A stretch of 64,000 nt of DNA from Eubacterium sp. (GTDB taxonomy: Bacteria; Bacillota; Clostridia; Oscillospirales; Acutalibacteraceae): positions 1-64,000 of the forward strand of contig JAFLRZ010000006.1 of assembly GCA_022511225.1 (NCBI GenBank). Reading direction: 5' to 3'. The notes below the pieces were generated by a model, which did not search any database, was not told the origin of the DNA, and was given only the letters and a program-made list of their open reading frames with translations. Each line of letters begins with the position of its first letter. The first letter of the stretch is position 1. Of the stretch, positions 54,552 through 63,421 are shown piece by piece. A program made the translations under genes and the position numbers.

Positions 54552-55257
54552 GGCAAGGCTTAAGTCGATTGAGGATAATTACAAGGCTATCAAAGACAGG
54601 GTATGCGAAGCTGCCGTTAAGGCTAATCGAAGTCCTGATGACGTTCGCCTTATGGCAGTAACAAAAACTGTTGAGAGCGTATATATTAATCACGCACTTG
54701 ATCTCGGTGCTGATTTGATAGGCGAAAACAGAGTTCAGGAATATCTCGGCAAAAAAGACGAGCTTCACCTCGACGGAGTTGAAAAGCATCTCATAGGCCA
54801 TTTGCAGACTAATAAGGTTAAGCAGATTGTAGGCGAGGTTGATATGATAGAATCTGTTGATTCTGTTAAGCTTGCCAAGGAAATCAGTCGAGTGTCTGCA
54901 CTTAAGGGGATTATCAGCGACGTGCTTGTTGAGGTAAACGTCGGCAAGGAGGAGTCGAAAAGCGGTATTTATCTTGACTCACTTGAGGAGCTTTTGCTTG
55001 AAATAGCGCAGATGGATAATATTCAGATTAAAGGTCTTATGACTATTCCTCCGATTTGTGACAGTGAAGCCGAGGTTTCCCAATATTTTGATTTAATGCA
55101 CAAAGCATTTATGGATATCAAGGAAAAGAAGCTTGAAAATATTGAAATGGAAATTCTATCAATGGGAATGAGCGACGATTTCGAGGCTGCCGTTTCCAAT
55201 GGTTCAAATATAGTTCGGGTTGGTTCTGCCATCTTCGGCGCAAGAAAATATTTTTAA
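54529..55257 (+). CDS. YggS/PLPBP-family pyridoxal phosphate homeostasis protein
   Basis: About 242 residues, a single alanine-racemase-like barrel. The PLP lysine is in MAVTKTVES (about 44), followed by GENRVQEYL, HLIGHLQTNKVK, and the late LSMGMSDDFEAA and VRVGSAIFGAR phosphate-binding segments. It buffers PLP; it is not a racemase because the C-terminal domain is absent. The start is the ATG with AAAGGAG seven bases upstream, within the end of the HlyD-like gene. It precedes sepF, a pairing common in Gram-positive division clusters. Confidence 0.95.
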   Translation: MEKIIPDKARLKSIEDNYKAIKDRVCEAAVKANRSPDDVRLMAVTKTVESVYINHALDLGADLIGENRVQEYLGKKDELHLDGVEKHLIGHLQTNKVKQIVGEVDMIESVDSVKLAKEISRVSALKGIISDVLVEVNVGKEESKSGIYLDSLEELLLEIAQMDNIQIKGLMTIPPICDSEAEVSQYFDLMHKAFMDIKEKKLENIEMEILSMGMSDDFEAAVSNGSNIVRVGSAIFGARKYF

Positions 55258-55286
55258 TGATAATTTAACGAGAAGGAGAAGAGAAT

Positions 55287-55808
55287 ATGGGATTCAAGGA
55301 TTTTCTCAAAGGTATGGTCGGTGACAGCGACGACGAGTTTGAAGATATTTACGAGGACAATTACAAAGATGAAAACACGTTTGGTATAGAACCTCCGAGA
55401 AGCCGAGATCGTGAACAAGAAAGAGAAAGACAAAGGCGTGAGCGTGATAGGGGCAGACGTGATGACTACGTACAAAACGAGCGCCCGAGACGCAGGCACG
55501 AAAGCGACAAGGTTGTAAATATTCACACTACTACTCAGCTTCAGGTTGTGCTTGCAAATCCTGACAAGTATGAGGAGGCAGCGGCTATTGCCGATAATCT
55601 TTCTCATAACAGGGCAGTAGTGCTTAATATAGAGAGAACAAATCGTGATGAAGCACGCAGACTGCTTGACTTTTTAACCGGCGCCGCATACGCAAGTAAC
55701 GGACAAATCAAAAGAGTTTCAAACGGCACTTATCTCATAACACCGTATAATGTTGACGTTATGGGTGACTTGCTTGATGAGCTTGAAAATAACGGAATGT
55801 TCGGGTAA
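55287..55808 (+). CDS. sepF: Cell division protein SepF
   Basis: 173 residues. An N-terminal amphipathic membrane-targeting helix (MGFKDFLKGMVG) is followed by an acidic then Arg-rich linker (about 15-70) and the SepF domain (about 75-170) with VNIHTTTQLQVVLA and DEARRLLDFLTGAAYA. SepF bundles FtsZ and tethers the ring to the membrane in Gram-positive bacteria. GAAGGAGAAG precedes the ATG. It sits between yggS and divIVA, the usual order. Confidence 0.97.
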   Translation: MGFKDFLKGMVGDSDDEFEDIYEDNYKDENTFGIEPPRSRDREQERERQRRERDRGRRDDYVQNERPRRRHESDKVVNIHTTTQLQVVLANPDKYEEAAAIADNLSHNRAVVLNIERTNRDEARRLLDFLTGAAYASNGQIKRVSNGTYLITPYNVDVMGDLLDELENNGMFG

Positions 55809-55849
55809 ACAGAAAAGAGAAAGTTAACAGAAAAAGGAGAATATAAATT

Positions 55850-57148
55850 ATGCTTACACCAAATCAGATTCGTGAAAAAAGACTCACAGTAGTTGACGAG
55901 CAGGGCTATGACCGTGAGGAGGTTAACCTCTTTCTTGCCGAGGTAATAGAATCCTATGAAGCTCTTGTAAGTGAAAACAAAGAGCTTTATCGAAAAATGG
56001 ACGTGCTTGCAAATCGTATTGAGGAGTACAGAGAGGAAGAGGCATCTATTACAAAGACGCTTTTAAATGCGCAGAAAATGGCAGACAAGGTTGCAGACGA
56101 TGCAAAGGCTCAGGCAGAAAGCACAATTGCCCAGAGCACTGCTTCTGCTCAGAAGATTGTTACCGATGCAAACGAAAAGGCAGACAAAATAATTGCTGAG
56201 GCAAGAGATTTTGTAGCGAAGCTTAATGCTGAAAAAACTGCTGAGGCTGAAGAAATTGTTGCTTCTGCAGAAAAAAGAGCAAACGATGCAATAAACGGCG
56301 CAAAAATGCTTGGCAATGATGCTCTCGTGCAGGCACACCGCTTGTGCAAAGAGCTTGTAGCAAATGCAAAGGCAGAGGCTGACAGCTATGCCGAGCTTAC
56401 CGCAGTAGTTAAATCAGATGCAGAAGAATTTACAAAAATTCTTAAATCACTTTACAGTACACAGCTTGAAAAGCTTTCATCAGCTGAAAATAACTTTTCA
56501 GACACTTCCGAGAAAAAGACAGAGATAGAAGTACTCGAATCCGCTTTTCTCAGCAAGCTTGAAACAGTTGAGAAAATCATCGGTGTTCAGCCTGATGCCG
56601 AGGAGGCTCTGCCTGCAGAGGAAGAAACCCCTGAAGCAGAAGAAAATGAAGTGATTGATGAAGTAGATGAAGTTGAAGAAACAGAAGAGGTTGAAGAAGC
56701 AGAAGAAATCGAAACTGCTTTGCAAGACAGCGCAGAAGATATCGACGGCGAGCTTGATTTTGATATAATTGAAGAAGATGGCGCAGCTGAGGAATATGAT
56801 GAGGTTGACGAAATAATTGAATCTCTTGAAAATGCTCCTGCATATGAATATGATGAGATTGACAGTGAAGAAGAGGAGAGTGCTCCTCCGACTGAAGAGG
56901 AGGTGCAAAGCGCACTCGACGCTTTCACGGCAGACGAAATCACTCCGATTACTCAGACGGCAACTTCGATACCTGAGATTGATGATGAGCCTGAATTTGA
57001 AAGCAATCTTGCATTTGAAAGCTTCTTTAACGTAGACAAGAATGCAGGCAAAACCGACGAGGTGATTTCACTCATTCCACCTGAGGAAGACGAAGATGAT
57101 GAGACTGACGAAACAAGATTCAGAGGCTTTTTCAAAAAGAAAAAATAA
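55850..57148 (+). CDS. divIVA: DivIVA-domain protein with long acidic tail
   Basis: 432 residues, much longer than Bacillus DivIVA (about 164). Residues 1-60 are the membrane-binding DivIVA domain (GYDREEVNLFLAEVIESYE), then a coiled coil (about 30-215) rich in Ala/Glu. Residues 240-420 are very acidic (glutamate and aspartate rich, with EEVEEAEEIETA-like runs), and the last residues are basic (GFFKKKK). It marks curved membrane at division sites or poles. The acidic tail is likely disordered and could be an interaction platform; that is inference. Confidence 0.93.
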   Translation: MLTPNQIREKRLTVVDEQGYDREEVNLFLAEVIESYEALVSENKELYRKMDVLANRIEEYREEEASITKTLLNAQKMADKVADDAKAQAESTIAQSTASAQKIVTDANEKADKIIAEARDFVAKLNAEKTAEAEEIVASAEKRANDAINGAKMLGNDALVQAHRLCKELVANAKAEADSYAELTAVVKSDAEEFTKILKSLYSTQLEKLSSAENNFSDTSEKKTEIEVLESAFLSKLETVEKIIGVQPDAEEALPAEEETPEAEENEVIDEVDEVEETEEVEEAEEIETALQDSAEDIDGELDFDIIEEDGAAEEYDEVDEIIESLENAPAYEYDEIDSEEEESAPPTEEEVQSALDAFTADEITPITQTATSIPEIDDEPEFESNLAFESFFNVDKNAGKTDEVISLIPPEEDEDDETDETRFRGFFKKKK

Positions 57149-57172
57149 ACCTGACATAAGGAGTTAATAATA

Positions 57173-59968
57173 ATGGACTACAATCAAACATTAAATTTAC
57201 CAAAAACCGAATTCCCGATGCGAGCAGGACTTCCTACAAGAGAGCCTGAAATTCTTGACCGCTGGGAAGCTAACGACCAGTACGCAAGACTTATGAAGCA
57301 TAACGAAGGCAAGCCTCTTTTCGTGCTTCACGACGGTCCTCCGTATGCAAACGGCGATATTCATATCGGACACGCACTTAATAAAACTATTAAGGACTTT
57401 ATCGTAAGATATAAGAATATGACAGGTTTTCAGTCACCGTTTGTTCCGGGATGGGATACTCACGGTCTTCCTACAGAGCTTGCTGCAAGAAAAAAGGCAG
57501 GAATCAGTGCTGAAACAAATATTTCTGATTTAGAGCTTCGCAAAATCTGCCACGATACTGCGATGAACTACGTTGATTTACAGCGTGAGTCATTCAAAAG
57601 ACTTGGTATCATTGCCGAGTGGGATAACCCATATATTACTCTCCAGAAGGAGTTTGAGCAGGAGCAGATTAAGGTGTTTGCTTCAATGGCATCAAAGGGC
57701 TATATCTATAAGGGACTCAAGCCTGTTTACTGGTGCCCTGACTGTAACACTGCTCTTGCAGAGGCAGAAATTGAGTATGCCGAGGATCCTTGTCATTCAA
57801 TCTACGTTAAGTTTAACGTAACAGACGATATGGGTAAGCTTACTGCTATGGGTGCGGACCTTGCAAAGACATACTTTGTTATCTGGACAACAACTACTTG
57901 GACTCTTCCTGCAAACGTTGCAATTTGTGTAGGCCCTAACTATGAGTATTCACTCATTAAGTCAGGCGACGAATTTTACGTTATGGCAACCGATCTCGCT
58001 CCTGCTGCAATGGAAGCAAAGGGCGTTACTGATTATGAAACAGTAGGTATCCTTCGCGGAAGCGAGCTTGAATATATGAAGACTCAGCATCCTTTTATTG
58101 ACAGAACTTCACTCGTAATCGTTGGCGACCACGTTACCTTGGAGAGCGGTACAGGATGCGTTCATACAGCTCCGGGTCACGGTGTTGATGACTTTATCGT
58201 ATGCAAGAATTATCCTGAAATTCCGATTATCGTTCCTGTAGACGCAAAGGGAAGACTTACAGAGGAAGCCGGTCAGTTTGCAGGGCTTACAACTGACGAA
58301 GCAAACAAGCCTATCGCTATGCATCTTGAAGAAACGGGTGCACTCTTTGCACTTAAGAAAATCGAGCACCAGTATCCGCATTGCTGGAGATGTCATAAGC
58401 CTATCATTTTCCGTGCAACAAGCCAGTGGTTCTGCTCTGTTGACGATTTCAAGGAGGATGCTGTCAAAGCTGCCGAGGATGTTAAATGGTATCCTGAGTG
58501 GGGTAAGGACAGACTTCAGTCAATGGTACAGGAAAGAGCAGACTGGTGTATTTCTCGTCAAAGAAAATGGGGCGTTCCTATCCCTGTTGTATATTGTCAG
58601 GACTGCGGCAAGGAAATCATTGATAACGATGTTATGATGAAGATTTCCGATATTTTCGGCAAAGAAGGATCAGATGCATGGTTTGCTCACGATGCCGAAT
58701 ACTTCCTTCCTGATGGCTTCAAATGCCCTCACTGCGGCAGCGACAAGGGCTTTGACAAGGAAAAGGATATTATGGACGTATGGTTTGATTCAGGCTCATC
58801 TCATGCAGCTGTTTGCAAGAACAGACCATACTTAAAGCGTCCTGCAGACGTTTATATGGAGGGTGCCGACCAATACCGCGGATGGTTCCAGTCATCACTT
58901 TTAACTGCTATTGCAGGCGGTGAAAAGAAGTCTCCTTATGAGCAGATTATCACACACGGCTGGACTGTTGACGGAGAGGGCAGAAAGATGTCAAAGTCAC
59001 TCGGCAACGGTATTGCTCCTCAGGATATAATTAAACAGTACGGTGCGGATATTCTCAGACTATGGGTTGCAAGTGCAGATTATCACGCAGATATTCGAAT
59101 CAGCAAGGAAATTCTTAAGCAGATTTCGGATAACTACAGAAAGCTCAGAAATACTGCAAGATACTGCATTGGTAATCTTTATGACTTTAACCCTGACACT
59201 GATATGGTTTCTAATGACGAGCTTGAAGAGCTTGACAAGTACGCTCTTATGAAGCTTGATGAAGCTATCGAGATTGCAAGAAAGGGTTATGATGAATACG
59301 ATTATCATACGACTGCATACGCAATTCATAACTTCTGCGTTGTTGATATGAGTAACTTCTACTTTGACGTGCTCAAGGACAGACTTTATACCTCTGCTCC
59401 CGAAAGTGCAACAAGAAGAGCTGCACAGACAGTTCTTTACAAGGTGCTTGACGCTCTTACCCTTATGCTCACACCTATTCTTGCATACACTGCAGACGAA
59501 ATCTGGCAGGCAATGCCTCACGACAGCAGTAAGAATACAGAGTCACCGCTCTTCAACGATATTCCGAATGCCGATTATATTGAGGCTGACGAAGAGTTTA
59601 TGAACAAGTGGGATTTAATCCATCAGGTAAGAACTGACGTTCAGAAGGCTCTTGAGCTTGCAAGAGGTGAAAAGGTTATCGGCAAACCGCTTGAGGCAAA
59701 GGTAACTCTCTTTGCCGAGGGAGAGCTTTACGACTTCCTTAAAACTGTTGAAACTGAGCTTCCTGAAATCTTCATCACCTCATACGTTGCCGTTGAAAAC
59801 GGCGAGGGTGCCGTAAAGGGCGACGTTGACGGTCTTTCAGTTACAGTTGAAAAGGCAGACGGTGAGAAGTGCGAGCGTTGCTGGAAGTATTCACATTCAG
59901 TCGGCGATAGCTCTGACCATCCGACACTTTGCGCTCATTGTGCAGAGGTAATGGCAGAGATTGGTTAA
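57173..59968 (+). CDS. ileS: Isoleucyl-tRNA synthetase
   Basis: 931 residues, the bacterial type 1 form. DGPPYANGDIHIGHALNK holds HIGH (about 63), the editing domain follows, WCISRQRKWGVPIP is the class I signature region, and KMSKS lies near residue 605. The C terminus has the zinc-binding CERCW and CAHC pairs. It charges tRNA-Ile. It starts 25 bases after divIVA with no room for a T-box leader, so it depends on the operon promoter. Its place downstream of divIVA and before lspA is common in Firmicutes. Confidence 0.98.
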   Translation: MDYNQTLNLPKTEFPMRAGLPTREPEILDRWEANDQYARLMKHNEGKPLFVLHDGPPYANGDIHIGHALNKTIKDFIVRYKNMTGFQSPFVPGWDTHGLPTELAARKKAGISAETNISDLELRKICHDTAMNYVDLQRESFKRLGIIAEWDNPYITLQKEFEQEQIKVFASMASKGYIYKGLKPVYWCPDCNTALAEAEIEYAEDPCHSIYVKFNVTDDMGKLTAMGADLAKTYFVIWTTTTWTLPANVAICVGPNYEYSLIKSGDEFYVMATDLAPAAMEAKGVTDYETVGILRGSELEYMKTQHPFIDRTSLVIVGDHVTLESGTGCVHTAPGHGVDDFIVCKNYPEIPIIVPVDAKGRLTEEAGQFAGLTTDEANKPIAMHLEETGALFALKKIEHQYPHCWRCHKPIIFRATSQWFCSVDDFKEDAVKAAEDVKWYPEWGKDRLQSMVQERADWCISRQRKWGVPIPVVYCQDCGKEIIDNDVMMKISDIFGKEGSDAWFAHDAEYFLPDGFKCPHCGSDKGFDKEKDIMDVWFDSGSSHAAVCKNRPYLKRPADVYMEGADQYRGWFQSSLLTAIAGGEKKSPYEQIITHGWTVDGEGRKMSKSLGNGIAPQDIIKQYGADILRLWVASADYHADIRISKEILKQISDNYRKLRNTARYCIGNLYDFNPDTDMVSNDELEELDKYALMKLDEAIEIARKGYDEYDYHTTAYAIHNFCVVDMSNFYFDVLKDRLYTSAPESATRRAAQTVLYKVLDALTLMLTPILAYTADEIWQAMPHDSSKNTESPLFNDIPNADYIEADEEFMNKWDLIHQVRTDVQKALELARGEKVIGKPLEAKVTLFAEGELYDFLKTVETELPEIFITSYVAVENGEGAVKGDVDGLSVTVEKADGEKCERCWKYSHSVGDSSDHPTLCAHCAEVMAEIG

Positions 59969-59999
59969 ATAATTATAAATTGTTTCAGGTGGTGATTTT

Positions 60000-60494
60000 G
60001 TGAAGCTTAAGAATAAAAATATCTGGTGTACCGTAATGGTTTGTTTAATCGTAGCATTTGACCAGATAACGAAGTATTTAGCAAAATCACACCTTTCAAA
60101 CAGTGATGCTGTTACGCTTATAGACGGCTTTCTTGAATTCAGATATGCCGAAAATACAGGCATGGCTTTTTCTGCATTAAGCGGAGGCAGATGGTTTTTT
60201 ATCGTTTTGACTTTCGTAGTCGCAATAGGTGTTATAGTTTTTATGTCTAAGAAAAAAACACAGAGCGATTTATGGCTTTTCTGGACTCTCGGTGTGCTCT
60301 TATCAGGCGCGATAGGCAATCTTATTGACAGAGTGTTATTTGGCTTCGTTATTGATTTCATAAATCCTACTTTTGTGGATTTTGCAATTTTCAATATAGC
60401 AGACTGCGCCGTTACACTTGGCACAATCAGCCTTATCGCCTATATGCTTTTTGATGCTTTTAAGAAGAAAGACAAGGAGCATAGAGATGAGTGA
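60000..60494 (+). CDS. lspA: Lipoprotein signal peptidase (signal peptidase II)
   Basis: 164 residues, GTG start with AGGTGG upstream. Four membrane helices. The first conserved motif is FDQITKYLAK and the catalytic aspartates are in NLIDRV (about 103) and FNIADCAV (about 125-132). It cuts the signal from prolipoproteins after lipidation; the binding lipoprotein at 11201 is a likely client. It overlaps the next gene by eight bases. Confidence 0.96.
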   Translation: MKLKNKNIWCTVMVCLIVAFDQITKYLAKSHLSNSDAVTLIDGFLEFRYAENTGMAFSALSGGRWFFIVLTFVVAIGVIVFMSKKKTQSDLWLFWTLGVLLSGAIGNLIDRVLFGFVIDFINPTFVDFAIFNIADCAVTLGTISLIAYMLFDAFKKKDKEHRDE

Positions 60495-61410
60495 GCTGAT
60501 AGATTTTATTGTCGATAGCGATAGCGCAGGTGTCAGGCTTGACAAGCTCCTTGCCGACAGTCTGAACGACTTTACGCGTAGTGCCCTTACAAAGCTGATA
60601 ACAGACGGCTGCGTAACAGTAAACGATAATACCCCTTCAAAAAATTACAAATGCAAAGCAGGGGACAGCGTAATAATCACTGTTCCCGATGCAGTACCGC
60701 TTGACGTTGAGGCAGAAAATATACCGCTTAACATTGTGTATGAGGATGATGATTTGCTCGTTGTCAATAAGCCCAAGGGGATGGTTGTTCATCCTGCGGC
60801 AGGCAATTACACAGGCACTCTTGTTAATGCGCTTCTCTATCACTGCAAAGACAGTTTAAGCGGTATCAACGGTGTTATAAGACCGGGAATAGTCCATAGA
60901 ATCGACAAGGACACCTCGGGACTTCTGATAGTTGCCAAGAACGATACGGCACATCTTAATCTTGCCGAGCAGATAAAGGCGCACTCATTTCACAGAGCTT
61001 ATCAGGCTGTGGCATACGGTAATTTTAAGGAGGATGAGGGCACAGTTCATCAGCCAATCGGCAGAAGTCCGAAGGACAGAAAGAAAATGGCTGTGACCGA
61101 TAAAAATTCAAAAGACGCCGTAACGCATTATCAGGTGATTAAAAGATACGGCGACTTCACTCATATCCGCTGCGTACTTGAAACGGGGCGCACTCACCAG
61201 ATAAGAGTTCATATGGCATATCTCGGCCATCCTCTTGCAGGTGACAGCGTATACGGACCGAAAAAGGTTATTACTGCACTTGGCGGTCAATGCCTTCATG
61301 CAGGCGAGCTTGGATTCGTTCATCCGAGAACACAGAAGTATATGGAGTTTAACGCCGAGCTCCCTGAATATTTTACAAGCTTTATAAATAAGCTTAACAA
61401 TCGATTTTAA
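60487..61410 (+). CDS. rluD: RluD-type 23S rRNA pseudouridine synthase
   Basis: About 307 residues. An N-terminal S4 RNA-binding domain (GVRLDKLLADSL, about 12-75) is followed by the catalytic domain with HRIDKDTSGLLIVAKN (catalytic Asp about 140) and GRTHQIRVHMAYLGHPLAGD. It is likely the RluD enzyme of helix 69 in 23S rRNA, since lspA-rluD is a common pair; the target site is inferred from that. The chosen ATG overlaps lspA; the ATG at 60418 lies inside lspA. Confidence 0.92.
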   Translation: MSELIDFIVDSDSAGVRLDKLLADSLNDFTRSALTKLITDGCVTVNDNTPSKNYKCKAGDSVIITVPDAVPLDVEAENIPLNIVYEDDDLLVVNKPKGMVVHPAAGNYTGTLVNALLYHCKDSLSGINGVIRPGIVHRIDKDTSGLLIVAKNDTAHLNLAEQIKAHSFHRAYQAVAYGNFKEDEGTVHQPIGRSPKDRKKMAVTDKNSKDAVTHYQVIKRYGDFTHIRCVLETGRTHQIRVHMAYLGHPLAGDSVYGPKKVITALGGQCLHAGELGFVHPRTQKYMEFNAELPEYFTSFINKLNNRF

Positions 61411-61431
61411 TTAGTAGGCAGGTGAAAAAAT

Positions 61432-62307
61432 ATGGAGAAAACCTTTGAAAACTGGCTTGTTGTTTCCGATATTGACGGAACGCTTAATAACAAGATAAGA
61501 AAGCTTCCGAGAAGAAACTATGAAGCTATCAAGAAGTTTACAGAGCTTGGAGGTAATTTTACTCTTGCATCAGGCAGACTTCAGTCAAGTCTTGAGCGAA
61601 ACTACAACAGAATCACTCCCAATCAGCCTGCAATCATTCTGAATGGCGCAGGAATTTATGATTATAATAAAAAGAAGATGCTCTGGCAGAACACTATCGG
61701 CTCAAAGGGCAGAGAATTCGTAAAATATATTTCAAAAGAATTTGACGATATATTCAAAAGTGTTGATATAGGTGTATATTTTGCTGACTACGTTTATATT
61801 GTAAAAAGCGGACTTTTTGCAAAGGGCACTATGTATTTTGACAAGGCAAGGCACGAGTATGTAAAGTCTATTGATGACGTTCCTGAGGAAGGTTGGATGA
61901 AGGTAATCTTCTGGTCAAACCCCGCCGTTATCAATAAGCTCGAACGCCTTATAAAGAAAATGGATAATCCTGATGCTAACTTTATGGCATCATCACTTTT
62001 TTCACTCGAGATGCTTCAAAAGGATACTCACAAGGGTGTCGGCATTATGAAGCTTGCAGATATGCTCGGGATTGAAAAAAGCCACGTCGCAGCCATCGGT
62101 GATTACTATAATGACTGGGATATGCTAAAGACTGTAGGACTTCCTGCCTGCGCAGGACAAGCACCGAAGTCTATCCATAATATATGCAAGTTTGAGGCTT
62201 GTCATTGCAACAAGGGATGTGTTGCAGATTTGCTTGAATACATAATGTCGGGCAAAGCGGATGAAGCTATACAAGGGTTAAAGGATTCGAACACTAGTCG
62301 GTTTTAG
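61432..62307 (+). CDS. HAD-superfamily hydrolase (Cof-type)
   Basis: 291 residues, the usual Cof-type length. Motif I is VVSDIDGTLN (nucleophile Asp about 12), motif II is FTLASGR, and the C-terminal metal motif is IGDYYNDWDML (about 222-232). A type C2 cap sits between them. It is a phosphatase for a small phosphorylated metabolite, often a sugar phosphate or nucleotide; the substrate is unknown. AGGTG precedes the ATG. Part of the same co-directional run. Confidence 0.92.
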   Translation: MEKTFENWLVVSDIDGTLNNKIRKLPRRNYEAIKKFTELGGNFTLASGRLQSSLERNYNRITPNQPAIILNGAGIYDYNKKKMLWQNTIGSKGREFVKYISKEFDDIFKSVDIGVYFADYVYIVKSGLFAKGTMYFDKARHEYVKSIDDVPEEGWMKVIFWSNPAVINKLERLIKKMDNPDANFMASSLFSLEMLQKDTHKGVGIMKLADMLGIEKSHVAAIGDYYNDWDMLKTVGLPACAGQAPKSIHNICKFEACHCNKGCVADLLEYIMSGKADEAIQGLKDSNTSRF

Positions 62308-62462
62308 CAGGCAGATTTCCGTCGATACTGCGTTAAACGCCTTGACAATATGGCGCCCGTCAAAACAAAAAGGGCGAAAAGCAACTAAAATAACCGCTGT
62401 GAGGCGGCTAAGGTTTGAATCTTTTAACCCTAAGGAATTACTTGAAAAACAGGAGTAAAGCT
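62308..62462. other. Gap between HAD gene and nfo
   Basis: About 155 bases with no convincing promoter. It contains short GC-rich pieces (GCCCGTC, GGGCG, GCTGTGAGGCGGC) that look like an eroded intergenic repeat but match nothing else in the window. Confidence 0.4.
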
Positions 62463-63293
62463 ATGCTTATTATAGGAGCGCATTTAAGCGCATCAAAGGG
62501 ATATACTGCAATGCTTAAGCAGGCACAGGAAATCGGTGCAAATACGTTTCAGTTTTTTACACGAAATCCGCGCGGCGGCAGTGCTAAAGATATAGACGAG
62601 AACGACGTTAATACGTTTTTGTCATTAATGAAAGAGGAGAATTTTCCGATAATTCTTGCTCACGCACCTTATACTCTCAATTGCTGCAGCGCAAAGCCTG
62701 AAACGAGGGAGTTTGCCCTCAATACCTTTGCAGACGACCTTAGAAGAATGGAGTACACTCCTCATCAGCTTTATAATTTTCACCCCGGCTCTCACGTAGG
62801 ACAGGGTGAAGAGCTTGGAATTGAGCTTATTGCCGAAACGCTCAACAAGGTGCTTTTTGAGGATATGACCACAACCGTGCTTCTTGAAACTATGGCTGGT
62901 AAAGGCTCTGAGGTAGGAAAAACCTTTGAAGAGCTCAGGGCGATTATCGACAGAGTAGAGCTTGATGATAAAATGGGAGTCTGCCTTGATACCTGCCACG
63001 TTAATGACGCAGGATATGATATAGTAAATAATCTTGACGGCGTGCTTGAGGAATTTGATAAGGTGGTCGGAATAGACAGACTTAAGGCTATCCACCTCAA
63101 TGATTCCAAAAATCCTTTCAGCGCTCACAAGGACAGACACGAGAAGATAGGCGAGGGTTATATCGGATTAGAAGCTTTTGAAAGAATAATCAACCACCCT
63201 CAGCTCAGATCTCTGCCGTTTTATCTCGAAACACCGAATGAGCTTGAAGGCTATGCAAAGGAAATAGAAACGCTGAGAAATCTTTATAAATAA
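62463..63293 (+). CDS. nfo: Endonuclease IV (AP endonuclease)
   Basis: About 277 residues. [10 protein letters not shown] opens the barrel with the first zinc histidine. Further metal ligands are in [43 protein letters not shown] and HLNDSK, followed by ...[14 protein letters not shown], all family signatures. It cuts DNA at abasic sites in base excision repair. Start: ATG with AGGAG upstream; an ATG at 62415 is weaker. A repeat and a terminator follow the stop. Confidence 0.96.
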   Translation: MLIIGAHLSASKGYTAMLKQAQEIGANTFQFFTRNPRGGSAKDIDENDVNTFLSLMKEENFPIILAHAPYTLNCCSAKPETREFALNTFADDLRRMEYTPHQLYNFHPGSHVGQGEELGIELIAETLNKVLFEDMTTTVLLETMAGKGSEVGKTFEELRAIIDRVELDDKMGVCLDTCHVNDAGYDIVNNLDGVLEEFDKVVGIDRLKAIHLNDSKNPFSAHKDRHEKIGEGYIGLEAFERIINHPQLRSLPFYLETPNELEGYAKEIETLRNLYK

Positions 63294-63302
63294 CAAAAAT
63301 AT

Positions 63303-63327
63303 GGGAGGATAATATCCTCTCCTACGA
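63303..63327. repeat. GGGAGGATAATATC repeat, copy 2
   Basis: Matches 34285-34309 at 22 of 25 positions. Lies in the gap after nfo. Confidence 0.5.
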
Positions 63328-63374
63328 TATAACAGAGGCATCATTATTGCTCGTCCGCATTAATCAAGATAAGA

Positions 63375-63406
63375 AAAAGGCTTGTAGTTTTCACTACAAG
63401 CCTTTT
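63375..63406. terminator. Bidirectional terminator between nfo and the GH3 gene
   Basis: AAAAGGCTTGTAG (63375-63387) and CTACAAGCCTTTT (63394-63406) form a perfect 13-bp stem with a 6-base loop and A/T flanks. It lies between convergent genes. Confidence 0.88.
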
Positions 63407-63421
63407 GTTATACCTATTAAA

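Noticed and set aside
56498..56943. Several long open frames opposite the acidic tail of divIVA
   Set aside because: They are shadows of the GAA/GAT-rich coding strand, which removes stops from the reverse frames.
57149..57172. T-box leader for ileS
   Set aside because: Only 24 bases separate divIVA and ileS, far too short for a T-box.
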